From assembly GCA_027014065.1 (NCBI GenBank), contig JALWEL010000186.1:1-7991 (forward strand): DNA of 7,991 nucleotides. Reading direction: 5' to 3'. This stretch comes from DHVE2 group archaeon (GTDB taxonomy: Archaea > Thermoplasmatota > Thermoplasmata > Thermoplasmatales > Aciduliprofundaceae). This document shows, in pieces, positions 5,874 through 7,991 of the stretch. The position numbers and the translations under genes are program-made. The notes under the pieces are model-generated. The model did not search any database, was not told the DNA's origin, and worked only from the letters and a program-made list of their open reading frames with translations. How positions within the stretch are numbered: position 1 is the first letter of the stretch; every line of letters begins with the position of its first letter.

Positions 5874-6847
5874 AGAATCTTCTTATTTATTCTCTTTTTC
5901 TTCTCTTAGCTTTTCCCTTCGGTGCTTGGCCTTTCATTAGCGCGTCTTTGCTCGTGTTTTTCCACTATTTTTATCTCTCTCGTGATAAGAGAGCATTCGT
6001 CTTTCTCATTTCTTCCATTTTTTCCCTTCTATATCTGCCTTTGGCGATAATATCTATATTCATTCTCATATTCGTCGCCGACGACGAGCCATTCATCAAA
6101 GTTTCGGTTTTTCTCTCGGCTCTCATTCTCATATTCATACTTTTCCCCATAGTTTATCTCTTCGTCATTGCGCCTCCAACATCAATTTCGGGGCCTTTGA
6201 TATCAGTGATTGTGACGAGCATTGTGGCAGCCACAATTTCCACGATAATAGGCATATTCTTCTCTCTCCCCTTAGGATACATCATGGCCCGGAGGGACTT
6301 TGCGGGCAAGGGATTCATCGAAGGGCTCATAGATGTTCCAATAGTGATTCCCCACACCGTCGCCGGTATTCTTATTCTCCTCATATTCGGCTCATCGGGG
6401 ATAATCGGGGCTCCACTGGAGTCAATCGGGATAAAATTTTACTACGTTTTGCCGGGAATAATCGTTGCGATGCTATTCGTTAGCATTCCTTTCCTCATTA
6501 ATCAGGTGAGAAACGGAATAGAGAAAGTGGATGAGAGATACGAGTACGTGGCCATGAATTTAGGGGCGTCGAGAACACGAGCATTCTTCGACGTGGTGCT
6601 TCCGCAGATTAAGAAGAATATTCTTTCCGGTTCTATTAATTCTTGGGCCCGGGCAATGAGCGAGTTCGGCGCAGTGATAATGATTGCCTTCTACCCAATG
6701 GTTGCGCCCACCTACATCTATTATCTTTTTTCGAATTTCGGGCTCAAAGCCTCGCTCCCCGCCACGTCGTTTCTCTTAGTGGTGACCCTTTCAATATTCG
6801 TGATCCTTCGCGTTATATCTGGGAGGTACTCCGATGTTAGAGATTAA
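5870..6847 (+). CDS. wtpB: Tungstate/molybdate ABC transporter, permease WtpB, with an extra N-terminal membrane region
   Basis: A 325-residue permease that forms the transmembrane path of the Wtp importer and binds WtpC through its EAA loop. The core, from about residue 78, matches the usual length of archaeal WtpB (about 250). It includes a helix at 79-100, then a long membrane stretch ending LPLGYIMARRDFAGKG (133-148), the PIVIPHTVAGILILLIFG segment (157-174), and the EAA motif EYVAMNLGASR..FFDVVLP (225-245). It ends with SWARAMSEFGAVIMIA (258-273) and a last helix at about 298-314. Residues 1-77 are unusual: two or three additional hydrophobic helices (about 3-15, 19-36 and 42-69) joined by a short basic loop SRDKR (37-41). 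The extension belongs to the gene, because the ATGA overlap with wtpA and the GGAGGTAA site place the start at 5870, and no later start codon sits near residue 78. It overlaps wtpC by 14 bases. Confidence 0.92.
   Translation: MKNLLIYSLFLLLAFPFGAWPFISASLLVFFHYFYLSRDKRAFVFLISSIFSLLYLPLAIISIFILIFVADDEPFIKVSVFLSALILIFILFPIVYLFVIAPPTSISGPLISVIVTSIVAATISTIIGIFFSLPLGYIMARRDFAGKGFIEGLIDVPIVIPHTVAGILILLIFGSSGIIGAPLESIGIKFYYVLPGIIVAMLFVSIPFLINQVRNGIEKVDERYEYVAMNLGASRTRAFFDVVLPQIKKNILSGSINSWARAMSEFGAVIMIAFYPMVAPTYIYYLFSNFGLKASLPATSFLLVVTLSIFVILRVISGRYSDVRD
6821..6827 (+). promoter_or_regulatory. Shine-Dalgarno site of wtpC
   Basis: GGGAGGT inside the last codons of wtpB, six bases before the ATG at 6834. 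It supports the 14-base overlap of the two genes and coupled translation. Confidence 0.65.
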
Positions 6848-7865
6848 AAATTTGCTGGTGGAACTCAAAGACATAAAAATCGAAATCCCGCATCTTTTGG
6901 TGGAGAAGGGAGATTATATGGCGCTGATGGGCACCAGCGGCGCAGGCAAAACCGTTTTAGTGGAATCCATAGCCGGGTTTTACCCTCTCAAAAGGGGGGA
7001 GATTTATATAAACAACGAAAGAATAGACACGAAACCGCCAAATAAGAGAAACATAGCGATTGTTTATCAGGATTTCATGCTCTTTCTCCACATGACCGTA
7101 GAGGAGAACATAAAATACCCTTTGAAAATAAGGAAAAAAAGAGAGAATATAAGAGAAATCGCCGAACTTTTGGGGATCGAGGCTCTGCTCAATCGCTATC
7201 CCCGAACCCTCAGTGGCGGCGAGCTGCAGCGCTGCGCTCTCGCCCGTGCTCTCGTTTTGAACCCGGAGATTCTGCTCCTGGATGAGCCCTTCTCTTCGTT
7301 AGACAGAAAAAATCGGGAAAACATGAGAAAATTGGTTAAGGATGTGGTGAAGGAACTCGCTGTGGAAGTGATTCACATAACCCATGACGTAGAGACCGCA
7401 TGGCTCATGGCGAACAAGGTTGCAATAATGCACGACGGCAAGTTAGTTCAGATAGGTACCATAGATGAGGTCTTCTCAAAGCCCAATCCAGAGTTCGTGG
7501 CGGATTTTGTGGACGCGAACATTATAGGAGGAGAAGTTATCGGAACTGAGGACTCTCTCACAGCGGTGAAGGTGGGGAACGAGAAGATATACATATCCGA
7601 AAGGGCAAATGGCAAAGTTCTCCTCTCCATACGGCCGGAAAACATAATCGTGGCGAAAAACAGAATAGAGAGCTCCATGCGTAATGCTCTCCGGGGAAAG
7701 ATAATCGAGATGGAAAATAGAGGCACCACGGTGAGATTACTTCTCCAGTTCCAAGGATTCTCCCTCGTATCTATTCTCACCCCAAACGCGATTCATGCAC
7801 TCTCCCTAAAAGAAGGAGACGAGATTTTCGTTTATTTCAAGGCTTCCAGCGTGCGGGTTGTTTGA
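6834..7865 (+). CDS. wtpC: Tungstate/molybdate ABC transporter, ATP-binding protein WtpC
   Basis: A 343-residue cytoplasmic ATPase that drives the Wtp importer by binding the WtpB EAA loops. It shows every ABC motif: Walker A GTSGAGKT (33-40), Q-loop glutamine Q79 in IVYQDF, signature LSGGE (126-130) followed by LQRCALARAL, Walker B ILLLDE (146-151) with catalytic E151, D-loop SSLD (154-157) and switch histidine H184 in HITHD. After the Q-loop the usual LFPHMTV reads LFLHMTV (83-89), a proline-to-leucine change at a surface stretch. The nucleotide-binding domain ends near 230. A C-terminal regulatory-type TOBE/MOP-like domain follows: LLSIRPENIIV in its front part and a beta-rich segment from about 285 to 343. 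In related molybdate importers this domain can bind the oxyanion and shut the transporter down; that role here is inferred. Last gene of the operon; its stop lies nine bases from the stop of a convergent gene. Confidence 0.93.
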   Translation: MLEIKNLLVELKDIKIEIPHLLVEKGDYMALMGTSGAGKTVLVESIAGFYPLKRGEIYINNERIDTKPPNKRNIAIVYQDFMLFLHMTVEENIKYPLKIRKKRENIREIAELLGIEALLNRYPRTLSGGELQRCALARALVLNPEILLLDEPFSSLDRKNRENMRKLVKDVVKELAVEVIHITHDVETAWLMANKVAIMHDGKLVQIGTIDEVFSKPNPEFVADFVDANIIGGEVIGTEDSLTAVKVGNEKIYISERANGKVLLSIRPENIIVAKNRIESSMRNALRGKIIEMENRGTTVRLLLQFQGFSLVSILTPNAIHALSLKEGDEIFVYFKASSVRVV

Positions 7866-7874
7866 TCTCCACAT

Positions 7875-7991
7875 TCAATATCGAGAAAGTTCTATCTCGC
7901 TTATCTCTGCCTCTTTGGAGCTGGAGGAATACATCAGAGCCAAAATTCTGTTCTCATTTCCCATTATCCCCTTTTCGTACCAGCCGGTTGT
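7875..7991 (-). CDS. C-terminal end of an unidentified protein (partial)
   Basis: Reverse complement reading from the window edge gives 38 codons and then TGA at 7875-7877. The other two minus-strand frames contain stops here, so this is the only open one. The visible end begins TTGWYEKGIMGNENRI and finishes SEIELSRY, a composition with normal charged and hydrophobic residues that fits a real protein. The gene would converge on wtpC with a nine-base gap, leaving no room for a separate terminator, so each transcript probably ends within the other gene. The family cannot be recognised from so short a tail. An internal ATG would leave only 29 residues and has no clear ribosome binding site, so the gene most likely begins outside the window. 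Confidence 0.55.
   Translation of the reverse strand, partial: TTGWYEKGIMGNENRILALMYSSSSKEAEISEIELSRY

Noticed and set aside
1..7991. CRISPR arrays, insertion sequences, tRNA or rRNA genes, phage or defence genes
   Set aside because: No regularly spaced repeats, terminal inverted repeats with a transposase, or recognisable RNA gene was seen. The window is almost fully coding, with only two gaps longer than 50 bases.

Overview
The window is an ordinary stretch of archaeal chromosome. The signs are archaeal TATA and BRE promoter elements, strong Shine-Dalgarno sites of the GGAGGTGA type, an archaeal-type SMC–ScpA pair, and a Wtp-type tungstate/molybdate ABC transporter. AGA/AGG and ATA codons are used freely, as in many thermophiles. 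The style suggests a euryarchaeon, possibly of the Thermoplasmata/Aciduliprofundum kind, but the lineage is a guess from gene style and not from a search.

Layout. On the minus strand, smc (486-4019) is followed by scpA (496 to beyond position 1), overlapping it by 11 bases. They encode the ATPase and the kleisin of the archaeal condensin-like complex. A 148-base divergent promoter region (4020-4167) separates smc from a plus-strand gene for an unrecognised multi-pass membrane protein with a very basic C-terminal tail (4168-4830). A 62-base gap with a second promoter leads into a three-gene operon on the plus strand: wtpA (4893-5873, substrate-binding protein), wtpB (5870-6847, permease) and wtpC (6834-7865, ATPase). 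The last 117 bases hold the C-terminal end of an unidentified minus-strand gene that converges on wtpC.

How the genes work together. WtpA should capture tungstate or molybdate outside the membrane. WtpB forms the channel and WtpC powers import, feeding synthesis of the tungstopterin/molybdopterin cofactor. The wtp genes overlap by 4 and 14 bases, so their translation is probably coupled. SMC and ScpA together compact and segregate the chromosome.

I found no mobile element, CRISPR array, RNA gene or clearly new multi-gene system. The most notable points are: a nearly symmetrical bidirectional promoter between smc and the membrane protein gene, whose two TATA boxes share a palindromic BRE; a perfect inverted repeat at the predicted start of transcription of the membrane protein gene; the membrane protein itself; and an extra membrane region of about 77 residues at the N-terminus of WtpB.
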